43,790 nt of DNA, taken from Planctomycetaceae bacterium (lineage in GTDB: Bacteria; Planctomycetota; Planctomycetia; Pirellulales; Pirellulaceae). The stretch is from positions 1 to 43,790 of the forward strand of contig JAHEJI010000004.1 of assembly GCA_024638965.1 (NCBI GenBank), given 5' to 3'. Both the position numbers and the translations under genes were made by a program. Positions 25,242 to 33,061 of the stretch are shown here, piece after piece. The notes beneath the pieces are model-generated. The model searched no databases. It worked only from the letters and a program-made list of their open reading frames with translations, and was not told the DNA's origin. Positions within the stretch are counted from its first letter, which is position 1; each line of letters starts with the position of its first letter.

Positions 25242-25832
25242 TCAGCAGTATTTTGATTCAATTACAGCAAGGCGTTGCCCAATTTTCTCATCGTCGAGGA
25301 ATTTACCCGTTGCGCGCAAATTGTCCATGTCGAGGACAAATGCTTCGAGTTCTTGATCGAGTTGACGACGGGCGGATTCGCTGAGTCGGTCAATAAACAA
25401 AACGCCTAAGATATGATCGTATTCATGCTGAATCACGCGAGCCAACAGTCCGTCTGCAACAAAATCCACGGTGTTTCCCGAAAGATCATAGGCCGAAACA
25501 TGTATTTGGGCGGGCCTAGCAACCATTCCGAGAATGCCTGGCAAACTGAGGCATCCTTCTTCTGCTTCTGACTTGCCCTTTGGCGAATCGATGACGGGAT
25601 TGATGAAAACGCGTTCCTCGTCTTTTTGGTCAGGATCTCCTGTGGTATTGATGACAAACACTCGCAATGGAAGGTCGACTTGGTTCGCTGCCAGTCCGAT
25701 CCCACGCGCGTCGTACATCAGCTCAAACATTTCGCGGATTACGTTTTTCAGTTCTTTATCGACGCGTTTGATTGACTTGGATTTATGTCGCAACGTCGGA
25801 TGTGGGTATGGAATTATTTCCAATGCTGTCAC
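25242..25832 (-). CDS. def: Peptide deformylase
   Basis: Removes the formyl group from nascent proteins. It is a metalloenzyme, usually with Fe2+ or Zn2+. The three family motifs are present: GIGLAANQVDLP, EEGCLSLPG with the metal-binding cysteine, and QHEYDHILGVLF with the two histidines and catalytic Glu (HExxH). The start is GTG at 25832 with only GAGA directly before it. No ATG lies in a good position. At 196 residues it is a little longer than E. coli Def because of an extended C-terminus (about 30 residues). It is followed by fmt. Confidence 0.94.
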   Translation of the reverse strand: MTALEIIPYPHPTLRHKSKSIKRVDKELKNVIREMFELMYDARGIGLAANQVDLPLRVFVINTTGDPDQKDEERVFINPVIDSPKGKSEAEEGCLSLPGILGMVARPAQIHVSAYDLSGNTVDFVADGLLARVIQHEYDHILGVLFIDRLSESARRQLDQELEAFVLDMDNLRATGKFLDDEKIGQRLAVIESKYC

Positions 25833-26669
25833 TCTCGCAAAAAAAAAATGGACACACGATTATAAAATTGGCTTATCCAAATGACAGGTAACAAAACGGT
25901 TTAACCTATGAACTTTCACATAAAAACTTTCCAAGTTGGCGGTTGACAATCGCGAAGATATTTGAACCGACGTTTTTTTTCGAAGTGTTTTATTGTCAAC
26001 CCATTCACCAAAAAAAGTTGCTGGTGCATGCTTGTATCTTTGTCGTGGTCAACAAGATTTTCTCAAACGATGTTTGGCTCGGCTTTTCAAAAATTTGTTT
26101 GAGTCTTTGCTTGACAAGAAAAAGTTGGTCGGCACAATGTTCCATTACGAACCAAGGATAGATTCGTTTCCAACAATTAACATTAATATTTGTTGGTGCT
26201 TGGTTAATGAAAGGAACGAAGCACCCACAGATTTTTGAAACAGTTTGGACAATCCAGATTAATCACTTACCAATTAACTTCCTGTTGACTTGACGAGCTA
26301 AGAAACCGCATCCTGCGACAAGATTTGAGTTGTTTCATTGCCGCAATCGACTGTTTTATTCTTGACCGTAGCGTGTGTGGCTGACTGGTTTCGAGTTTTG
26401 ACTGTGCAATTTGTTGGCAACGAGTGCAACTTGTTTCGAGTAATTGAACAGTTTCAGTTGTAACAAATCAAGAAACAAATGGCCGTTCGATTACGTGTCC
26501 ACCGACGCGACGCACTTGCACATTTTGTTACTGCCTACCGGATTAATGTTGCGTTGGCTTACCTGGTGAGAATTGGGTGGCGACGACCGAGGGATGCGAT
26601 AGTCGGCACGTTAACCGCAGGGTTATGTGTGGATCGGAGTCCTCACCCGTTTTGTGTTTGTAGGGCGAC
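25833..26669. other. AT-rich gene-free stretch
   Basis: More than 800 bp between def and the small candidate gene. It is visibly richer in A, T and in TTGT/CAAG runs than its neighbours. Possible frames at 25943-26238 lack a ribosome binding site and have unusual Cys-, Phe- and Lys-rich composition, so I do not call them. The last part, from 26614, contains a repeat shared with 36931. No known RNA, origin or mobile gene was found. Confidence 0.5.
26614..26649. repeat. Short dispersed repeat R3, copy 1
   Basis: Starts with ACCGCAGGGTTAT and continues in the pattern GGxxCGGxGTCCTxAxxCG. A copy occurs at 36931-36967, identical over the first 13 bp and then diverged. Confidence 0.55.
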
Positions 26670-26798
26670 ATGTATAAGGACATCAAGCGCGAAGTCATGC
26701 CTTTTTATCTTGAAAACGGCGAGTCAAACGAGCAATGTCGTTATCAGCGGCCAGGAGGGCGGGCTGACGAACACCTTTATTATCTGGAGGAGTTGTAA
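26670..26798 (+). CDS. Candidate small gene (42 codons) of unknown function
   Basis: An ATG preceded by AGGG and a stop TAA enclose 42 codons. The product starts MYKDIKREVMPFYLENGES and ends ADEHLYYLEEL. It is charged and aromatic, with one cysteine and no signal or membrane segment. The codons have the purine-rich first positions seen in the neighbouring genes. A strong terminator follows 28 bp later, so this looks like a small transcription unit. A longer frame (26479-26835) overlaps in another frame but runs into the terminator stem. The sequence might also be part of a non-coding RNA. No family recognised. Confidence 0.45.
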   Translation: MYKDIKREVMPFYLENGESNEQCRYQRPGGRADEHLYYLEEL

Positions 26799-26825
26799 TC
26801 ATTTAACGAATCCAGAAAAGTCAAG

Positions 26826-26861
26826 GCGACAATGAGGCTTGGAGCCCGTTGTCGTTTTTTT
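26826..26861 (+). terminator. Intrinsic terminator after the candidate small gene
   Basis: CGACAA (26827-26832) pairs with TTGTCG (26849-26854), and inside this GGCT pairs with AGCC around a TGG loop. Seven T follow. Confidence 0.88.
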
Positions 26862-26962
26862 GTGCGCTTGTGGCGGTTAAATATCAGCGGATCGTTTGTC
26901 AGCGCCTCGATTTCAGCCAGCGAACGTGAAACTTCATCTCCTGACATCCAGTCGAGGCATTC

Positions 26963-27697
26963 ATGGCTGATTGTTTGATTGCGTTCGGATCAAATCAAGG
27001 CGATTCAGGGGCGATCCATGAACTTGTCACAAAGTCGTTTGAAAGTTCCGCTGATATCGATCTTATCGCCGCCAGTTCCACGATTAAGACAGTACCAGTC
27101 GGTGGGAGGAAAGGTCAAAATGAGTATCTTAATGGAGTTTTTCGAATCCAAACAACGCTGGATCCCCGCGAATTGCATGGTCAGTTGATGGGAATGGAAT
27201 TGAAACTGGGAAGAGCCAAGCGCCAACGCTGGGACGCCAGAATAGTCGACCTTGATCTATTGTTATTTGGCGATCAAATCATCGCAGAACAGGACCTCAC
27301 AGTTCCGCATCCGAGGATGTCCTTTCGGCGATTTGTTTTGGAACCCGCGACCGAAATTGCTGCGGAAATGGTTCATCCAGATTCAGGTTTGTCGATCAGT
27401 GAGCTGCTCGATCGGATCAACCAACGTGAGAACTACCTTCTGTGGGTGACGGACCGCATCAGTCAATCTAGAGCGATTGCAGATCAATGTGGCGAGATTC
27501 TGTCCGATTGGACTATCGAATTTGTGGACTCGCTTCCGAAACAGCCAAATTCAATCCCAAAACTGGTCGTTCGAGATGTTGGTCGTCAACGCTTGCCAAC
27601 GCAAGCACCGATTCTCGATGTAACTGGCCATTCAGTGGAGCGGATCCTAATCGAAATCGACGCCGCGATCAAAGCGATAACAACGCCGACAATTTAA
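26963..27697 (+). CDS. folK: 6-hydroxymethyl-7,8-dihydropterin pyrophosphokinase, with C-terminal extension
   Basis: The second-last step before dihydropteroate in folate synthesis, transferring pyrophosphate from ATP to the pterin. The first 155 residues match HPPK: an opening LIAFGSNQGDS, the segment NEYLNGVFRIQTTLDPRELH, and the signature RWDARIVDLDLLLFGD followed by VPHPRMSFRRFVLEPA. The aspartate pair that binds Mg2+ is in DLD. The protein is about 85 residues longer than E. coli FolK, with an extra C-terminal domain that I do not recognise (about 160-244). The Gly-Pro pair in the usual RWGPR motif is WDAR here. The ATG at 26963 is chosen by family alignment. Downstream lies a copy of repeat R1. 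Confidence 0.88.
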   Translation: MADCLIAFGSNQGDSGAIHELVTKSFESSADIDLIAASSTIKTVPVGGRKGQNEYLNGVFRIQTTLDPRELHGQLMGMELKLGRAKRQRWDARIVDLDLLLFGDQIIAEQDLTVPHPRMSFRRFVLEPATEIAAEMVHPDSGLSISELLDRINQRENYLLWVTDRISQSRAIADQCGEILSDWTIEFVDSLPKQPNSIPKLVVRDVGRQRLPTQAPILDVTGHSVERILIEIDAAIKAITTPTI

Positions 27698-27720
27698 CTC
27701 CAATGTCAGAAATGCGGGGC

Positions 27721-27817
27721 TTTGAGCGCGTTTGGTTTAAGTTTGGCGTCTTTTTCGTCGGTTTCGCTCGGCAATCAAAGCGCCGACCGCTATACGTCCG
27801 TGCGACACGCGCTAAAG
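27721..27817. repeat. Dispersed repeat family R1, copy C
   Basis: Contains GAGCGCGTTTGGTTTAAG, TTTGGCGTC, TTCGTCGGTTTCG, GGCAATCA, AAGCGCC and CGTCCGTGCGACACG. The outer ends AGCGCGT (27725-27731) and ACGCGCT pair over 7 bp. It lies just after folK. Confidence 0.82.
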
Positions 27818-28065
27818 TTGATTTTTCGATGGCGACACTTAGGCTAATGAATCGTCGTTATTCCCCAAATGACGTCAATGGCTTGATCCATCGGCTCGAT
27901 ATCTGCGACTTCGCAGGAATCCGTGAATTTTACGAGGGTTGGGCAATTCCAGGGTTGCCACGAAAAACTGCGGAAAATGATTGTGGTCTTGGATGAAACA
28001 TGTCATTTCAAATAGGATTGAGATTAGAGATTAGCTATTTGTGTTCAAAAACGCAGTCAGTTCCT
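27818..28065. other. Intergenic region before glgA
   Basis: About 250 bp. Together with the preceding repeat it makes a 370-bp gap. An open frame crosses it from folK in another phase but has no start signal. A glgA promoter is expected here. I see no confident hexamers. Confidence 0.45.
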
Positions 28066-29559
28066 ATGGACATTCTCTTTGCCAGTAGCGAAGCCACCCC
28101 CTTTGCCAAAACAGGTGGGCTGGCCGACGTGGCGGGGGCACTGCCACGCGAACTTAGTCGACTTGGCCATCGTGTGACAGTCTTTCTGCCAGCTTATCGT
28201 TCGTGCCTCAACTCGGGTATTCCGATTGAGCCAACTGAAATCGAATTCGAAATTCCGCTCGGCACGAAATTGGTTGAAGGAAATTTGCTCCACAGCCGAT
28301 TACCCGGTAGCGACGTCACTTTTTATCTCGTCAATCAGCCTGATTATTTTGACAGAAAGCATTTGTATACAGTCAAAGGAAAAGACTACGTTGATAACTG
28401 CGAGCGATTTATTTTTTTCTGCCGGAGCGTCCTCGAATCTGTGCGAATGCTCGATTGGAGTCCGGAAATCATACATGCCAACGACTGGCAAACAGGATTG
28501 ATCCCTGCCTTGCTGAAAACGGAGTATGTCGGTACGACGACCTTTGAGAACATCGCCAGCCTGATCACGATTCACAACCTTGCTTATCAAGGAAGCTTCT
28601 GGCATTGGGATATGTTGTTGACGGGGCTCGACTGGAAATACTTTAACTGGCGTCAAATGGAATTCTACGGTCAGTTGAATCTGCTGAAGACCGGTATCGC
28701 GTTCGCCGACGCTATCAGCACAGTCAGTCCGACGTATGCCCAAGAGATTCAGACGCCTGCGCAGGGTTGCGGTTTGCATGATACGCTGCAACACAGATCT
28801 GATGAACTCACCGGCATCCTCAACGGCATCGACGTGAATACTTGGAATCCCCAAACGGACCCGGCCCTTGCCGCAAACTACGATGTCACCAACTTCGAAG
28901 CGGGAAAATCGGCATGCAAATCGGTGATGCAAAAGGAAAGTGGGCTAGTCGAAGATCCAAACATCCCGATGATCGGAATTATCGGTCGACTCGAAAGTCA
29001 AAAAGGTTGGTCGCTGATCTTGCCCGTCATGAAACAATGGCTCGAAACCTTAGATGTTCAATGGGTTGTTCTGGGGACCGGTCAGGCAGATTATCAGGCG
29101 GTCTTGAACCGGTTAAAAAGATCGTATCCCGACAAGCTGGCCTTGACTCTGGACTTTTCCAACGAGGTGGCTCACCAGATCGAAGCGGCAGCCGACATAT
29201 TTCTGATGCCCAGCGAATTTGAACCCTGCGGTTTGAATCAGATGTACAGCATGGCCTATGGTACCGTTCCGGTTGTTCGGCGAACTGGCGGGTTGGCGGA
29301 TACAGTCGTCAATGCAACGACGGAAACCCTTGCTGACAAAACTGCCAACGGTTTCAGTTTTCAGCCTTTCACGGTCGAAGATCTCGAATCGTCAATTGCA
29401 CTGGCTGTCGACATGTTTGTCAACGATCGGTCCACCTGGAATCAGCTAATCGAAACTGGCATGCACAGTGACTGGTCCTGGGCGGCGAGTGCCAGAAAAT
29501 ACGTTGCGCTGTATAAGCAAACCGTAACTAGAAAATTAGCATCTCACCAGACGGTTTAG
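28066..29559 (+). CDS. glgA: Glycogen synthase (ADP-glucose type)
   Basis: Transfers glucose from ADP-glucose to growing alpha-1,4-glucan. It belongs to the GT5 family, about 497 residues. Family features: the KTGGL motif in MDILFASSEATPFAKTGGLA, which binds the ADP-glucose phosphate; IHANDWQTGLIPALL; TIHNLAYQG; the acceptor-side ISTVSPTYAQEI; and the C-terminal FEPCGLNQMYSMAYGTVPVV followed by RRTGGLADTV. The open frame begins at 28000, but the ATG at 28066 gives the canonical N-terminus. The ribosome binding site is weak. The stop is 6 bp before the galT-like ATG, so the two are in one operon. The next gene is a GH57 enzyme. Confidence 0.95.
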   Translation: MDILFASSEATPFAKTGGLADVAGALPRELSRLGHRVTVFLPAYRSCLNSGIPIEPTEIEFEIPLGTKLVEGNLLHSRLPGSDVTFYLVNQPDYFDRKHLYTVKGKDYVDNCERFIFFCRSVLESVRMLDWSPEIIHANDWQTGLIPALLKTEYVGTTTFENIASLITIHNLAYQGSFWHWDMLLTGLDWKYFNWRQMEFYGQLNLLKTGIAFADAISTVSPTYAQEIQTPAQGCGLHDTLQHRSDELTGILNGIDVNTWNPQTDPALAANYDVTNFEAGKSACKSVMQKESGLVEDPNIPMIGIIGRLESQKGWSLILPVMKQWLETLDVQWVVLGTGQADYQAVLNRLKRSYPDKLALTLDFSNEVAHQIEAAADIFLMPSEFEPCGLNQMYSMAYGTVPVVRRTGGLADTVVNATTETLADKTANGFSFQPFTVEDLESSIALAVDMFVNDRSTWNQLIETGMHSDWSWAASARKYVALYKQTVTRKLASHQTV

Positions 29560-29565
29560 TACTGC

Positions 29566-30555
29566 ATGTCCGATATTCGTTTCGATCCTGTCACCGGCAA
29601 TTGGGTTGCGATCGCACGCAACAGGCTCGAACGACCGACTGAGTTTATTCCTTTAGAACAGGTGCGGCAGCAGTTGATTTGCCCTTTTTGTCGTGGCAAC
29701 GAAGAAGAGACGCCCGAGACTCTCGCCGCTTACCACGTCGATGGTGAGCCGTTAAGCGAAGACGACGAGCCATCGAGTTGGACGGTTCGAGTGGTGCCGA
29801 ACAAATATCCATCGTTTTCGGCAGCGAATAATGTCGGATTTGATAACGGACCTTACGACGCAAACAGCGGATTGGGTTCGCAGGAAATCATTATTCCGTC
29901 CAATCGGCACGTCGCCAGTTTGAGTGAACTGACCGAAGAGGAGATGCACGTTACTTTCACGGCTTGCCAACACCGTTTGGCGATCATGAGAGCAGACGAG
30001 TCGATCCGTCACGGCATGTTATTTATGAATTGCCGTTCGGCGGCCGGCGCCTCGCTGGGTCATGTGCATTTGCAGTTGATTGGCTCACCCCTTATCAGCC
30101 AACACCTTCAAGGCAGATTAAGTCGAAACCTGGAGAGTGTACAAAAGCACGGCCAATCGCTCATCCGACGAGTGATGAACTGGGAACAAGAGAAAAAAAT
30201 TCGGATGATCAAGCAAACAGACAACTTTTGCGTGTTTTGTCCATTTGCCAGTCGGTTCGCGTTTCAGGTGTGGATCGTTCCCGCCGATCCCCAAGGCAGC
30301 TTTATTGAGTGCCCAGCCGCGAAACGAAATGAATTGGCCCATCTGTGCCGATCGATTGTCGAACACCTGGAAAACTTGCTCGATCATCCTGCATACAATC
30401 TGTTGCTACACATGGCACCATTTGAGGCGTCTGACTACGATCACTGGTATTTCGAATTGTTTCCCAGGTTGACCTGCGCAGCCGGTTTTGAATGGGGAAC
30501 CGATATATGGGTCAATCCGGTTTCACCCGAAGCGGCCGCGCGACGAATGCAATAG
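29566..30555 (+). CDS. galT: GalT-like hexose-1-phosphate uridylyltransferase
   Basis: Enzymes of this family exchange UMP between UDP-glucose and galactose-1-phosphate, and some members use other nucleotides. 329 residues, with features MSDIRFDPVTGNWVAIARNR, the zinc pair CPFC, and SAAGASLGHVHLQLIG as the active-site region. The catalytic motif is H-V-H here instead of the usual H-P-H of E. coli GalT, with the central residue changed. A second HIT-like half follows, with CVFCPFASRFAFQVWIVP and a closing HWYFELFPRL. The start ATG at 29566 is 6 bp after glgA, suggesting it works on sugar phosphates feeding storage glucan. An alternative is ADP-glucose phosphorylase activity, which the sequence does not settle. 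Confidence 0.85.
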   Translation: MSDIRFDPVTGNWVAIARNRLERPTEFIPLEQVRQQLICPFCRGNEEETPETLAAYHVDGEPLSEDDEPSSWTVRVVPNKYPSFSAANNVGFDNGPYDANSGLGSQEIIIPSNRHVASLSELTEEEMHVTFTACQHRLAIMRADESIRHGMLFMNCRSAAGASLGHVHLQLIGSPLISQHLQGRLSRNLESVQKHGQSLIRRVMNWEQEKKIRMIKQTDNFCVFCPFASRFAFQVWIVPADPQGSFIECPAAKRNELAHLCRSIVEHLENLLDHPAYNLLLHMAPFEASDYDHWYFELFPRLTCAAGFEWGTDIWVNPVSPEAAARRMQ

Positions 30556-30647
30556 GTGAAGAAGTCGGAAACAGAACTCAATAAGCAGAACGAAACGATT
30601 TCGTAAGCTTTTCAGGTGATTACGGTCGCGGGACAAAAGCAAGATGT

Positions 30648-30672
30648 GTATTTTGCATTACCGTTAAAATAC
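30648..30672. other. AT-rich hairpin between galT-like gene and GH57 gene
   Basis: The inverted repeat GTATTTT / AAAATAC is perfect over 7 bp with an 11-nt loop. Too AT-rich to be a strong terminator. It may be an operator. Confidence 0.4.
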
Positions 30673-30761
30673 GACCTATTTGATAAGTCAAAATCAAGTA
30701 AAACATAGTAACGATGATAACTCACTGACCAACTGAGATCACAACGAACGGACTTTCTTCG

Positions 30762-32936
30762 ATGACGGATTCGCAAATTCAACTTTGCCTCGTTCTCCAC
30801 AACCATCAACCGGTTGGTAACTTCGACAACGTATTCGAAGCGGCTTACCAGGACAGCTACCTTCCGTTTCTGGATGTATTCGAGCCATTTGACGAAATCA
30901 ACATTTCGCTTCACACCAGTGGACCGTTAATCACCTGGCTCCAGGAATTTCACCCGGAGTATCTGGATCGAATTGCCGAGTTGGTCGCAGCCGGCCGAAT
31001 CGAAATCATCGGCGGAGCGTTTTACGAGCCAATTCTGACCATGATTCCCGGTCGAGATCGCATCGGTCAAATCACTCGATACTCAGATTGGCTGCGCAGT
31101 CGACTACAAGCAAAAATTTGTGGAATGTGGATCCCTGAAAGAGTTTGGGAATCGGCTCTGACTTCTGATATTGCGGCGGCCGATATTCAATACACCGTTC
31201 TCGACGATTATCACTTCAGGCGCGCCGGTCTGACTGGCGACGAACTACATGGTTACTACGTCGTCGAAGACGAAGGTCGTATCCTACGTGTTTTTCCGGG
31301 AAGCGAACAACTTCGTTACCTGATCCCCTTTGCGGAGCCATCAGCTACGATCGACTATTGCCGTCAAATTGCAGAAAGCAACCCGGGATCGGTTCTAGTT
31401 TTTGGCGATGACGGCGAGAAGTTTGGAACCTGGCCTCAGACCAAAGAACATGTTTACGAGGGTCGCTGGCTGGAGCAGTTTTTTCAGGCGTTGACACAAA
31501 ATCGTGCGTGGCTGAAAACGACAACCCTTGGCGAAGCTGTGGAATCGACACCGCCGCACGGAAAGATCTTTCTGCCGGATGCAAGCTACCGCGAGATGAC
31601 CGAATGGGCGCAACCTGTACAACGCCAGGCGGCGTTTGATGAATTGGTTCACGACATGGAGCAAGACTCCCGCTGGCCCCAGATTCAGTCGTTTATTGGT
31701 GGCGGCTTCTGGCGTAATTTCAAAGTCAAATACGCCGAAACCAACCACATGTATTCACGCATGATGTTCGTCAGCGGACTGCTGTACCAGGCTGAACAGG
31801 AGGGTGTTGACCAGGATGCAACCAACGTCGCACGAGAACATCTATACCGGGGGCAGTGCAATTGCGCTTATTGGCATGGAGCATTTGGCGGGATCTACCT
31901 GCCACATTTGCGAAACGCGGTATACCATGAGCTGTTAAAAGCCGAGAACACTTTAAACAACGCTCTTGGTCGACCCGATGAATGGGTTGAAGCGACAGCT
32001 GGCGACTACAATTATGATGGCCGACCTGAGATTCGTATAGCGAACGAAAAAATCGTTGCTTGGGTAGCCGCTAATCAGGGCGGACAAATCTACGAGCTGG
32101 ACCTTTCCTCGATCAGTCACAACTTGGGCGCAACGATGAAACGCCGCCCTGAAGTCTATCATAACAAAGTTCGTGAAGGCTCAAATGAGGGCGACGACAG
32201 CGACACGGCCAGCATTCATGACCGCGTTGTTTTCAAGCAAGAAGGGCTGGATCAACGGTTGCAATATGACCAGCATTTGCGAACCAGCTTGATTGATCAT
32301 TTCTGGGATGAAACGGTAGACGTTCAATCCATCTCGGATAGCACGGCGATGGAGCGAGGAGACTTTGCCGACGGCCAATACCAGGCAAAGATCAGGCGCA
32401 ATCCGGGGCGCGTTCAAATCGTAATGATTCGCGAAGGAAACGCCTGGGGGACTCCGTTGACAATCACCAAAGGCGTGACAATGAATAAGGGCAGCGACCA
32501 ACTGGAAATAGCCTATCTGATTGAAGGCCTGCCGCAGGATTCCACTTTTCATTTTGGCGTCGAACTCAATTTTGGCGGTTTGCCAGATGGTGAAGACGAT
32601 CGGTTTTATAGTGACGCCGAAGGCAACATCCTGGGGCAACTGGGTACGACGATCGATTTGCCCTCCAGCAAACAGCTAAATTTGACGGACGGGTGGTTGG
32701 GCCTCGAAGTCGGTTTGCAAGTTGATCAGCCAGCCGGATTCTGGGCGTTCCCCGTTCAGTCAGTCAGCCAGTCGGAATCTGGTTTCGAGCTGGTTCATCA
32801 AGCGGTTTCGGTTCATCCACATTGGATGGTCCGGGGAGATCAAAATGGGCGTTGGGCCTTGCGAATGGATCTTTCCTTGACAACACGATCGGGCGATAAT
32901 CAACCGAGTGAAAATCAAATGGTTGCGGCCGAGTAA
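30762..32936 (+). CDS. GH57-family 4-alpha-glucanotransferase or alpha-amylase
   Basis: A 724-residue cytoplasmic enzyme that acts on alpha-1,4-glucans. GH57 conserved regions are readable: LVLHNHQPVGN (residues 11-20), RIEIIGGAFYEPIL (79-92), GMWIPERVWES with catalytic nucleophile E126, YTVLDDYHF (144-152) and VFGDDGEKFGTWP with the acid/base aspartate at 216 or 217. The middle and C-terminal parts correspond to the DUF1925 and DUF1926 domains found after the GH57 barrel in Thermococcus 4-alpha-glucanotransferase. That favours a glucan-remodelling enzyme, though a pure amylase cannot be excluded. It follows the glgA-galT pair by 206 bp, consistent with glycogen turnover. No signal peptide is seen. 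Confidence 0.88.
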   Translation: MTDSQIQLCLVLHNHQPVGNFDNVFEAAYQDSYLPFLDVFEPFDEINISLHTSGPLITWLQEFHPEYLDRIAELVAAGRIEIIGGAFYEPILTMIPGRDRIGQITRYSDWLRSRLQAKICGMWIPERVWESALTSDIAAADIQYTVLDDYHFRRAGLTGDELHGYYVVEDEGRILRVFPGSEQLRYLIPFAEPSATIDYCRQIAESNPGSVLVFGDDGEKFGTWPQTKEHVYEGRWLEQFFQALTQNRAWLKTTTLGEAVESTPPHGKIFLPDASYREMTEWAQPVQRQAAFDELVHDMEQDSRWPQIQSFIGGGFWRNFKVKYAETNHMYSRMMFVSGLLYQAEQEGVDQDATNVAREHLYRGQCNCAYWHGAFGGIYLPHLRNAVYHELLKAENTLNNALGRPDEWVEATAGDYNYDGRPEIRIANEKIVAWVAANQGGQIYELDLSSISHNLGATMKRRPEVYHNKVREGSNEGDDSDTASIHDRVVFKQEGLDQRLQYDQHLRTSLIDHFWDETVDVQSISDSTAMERGDFADGQYQAKIRRNPGRVQIVMIREGNAWGTPLTITKGVTMNKGSDQLEIAYLIEGLPQDSTFHFGVELNFGGLPDGEDDRFYSDAEGNILGQLGTTIDLPSSKQLNLTDGWLGLEVGLQVDQPAGFWAFPVQSVSQSESGFELVHQAVSVHPHWMVRGDQNGRWALRMDLSLTTRSGDNQPSENQMVAAE

Positions 32937-33061
32937 ACCGACGCGATTCGCCAGTTTTTCTCTCAACTAAATTCTCGCTTCAACACCACTTCGGTGGACT
33001 GGTTTCGTACAACTCGTTCCGGTCACTCGTCGCGTAGAACAGACCGACAGACTCATTCACG

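Noticed and set aside
25943-26238. Two overlapping small open frames in the AT-rich desert
   Set aside because: No ribosome binding site, composition dominated by Phe, Lys and Cys from low-complexity AT-rich DNA, and no family resemblance.
25833-26480. Replication-origin-like AT-rich region
   Set aside because: No cluster of DnaA boxes (TTATCCACA-type) and no dnaA, dnaN or gidA neighbours. Only a single weak TTATCCA is present.
26479-26835. A 118-residue open frame on the + strand
   Set aside because: It runs into the terminator stem, has no ribosome binding site, and has an unusual Cys- and Arg-rich composition. The shorter frame inside it in another phase is more coding-like.
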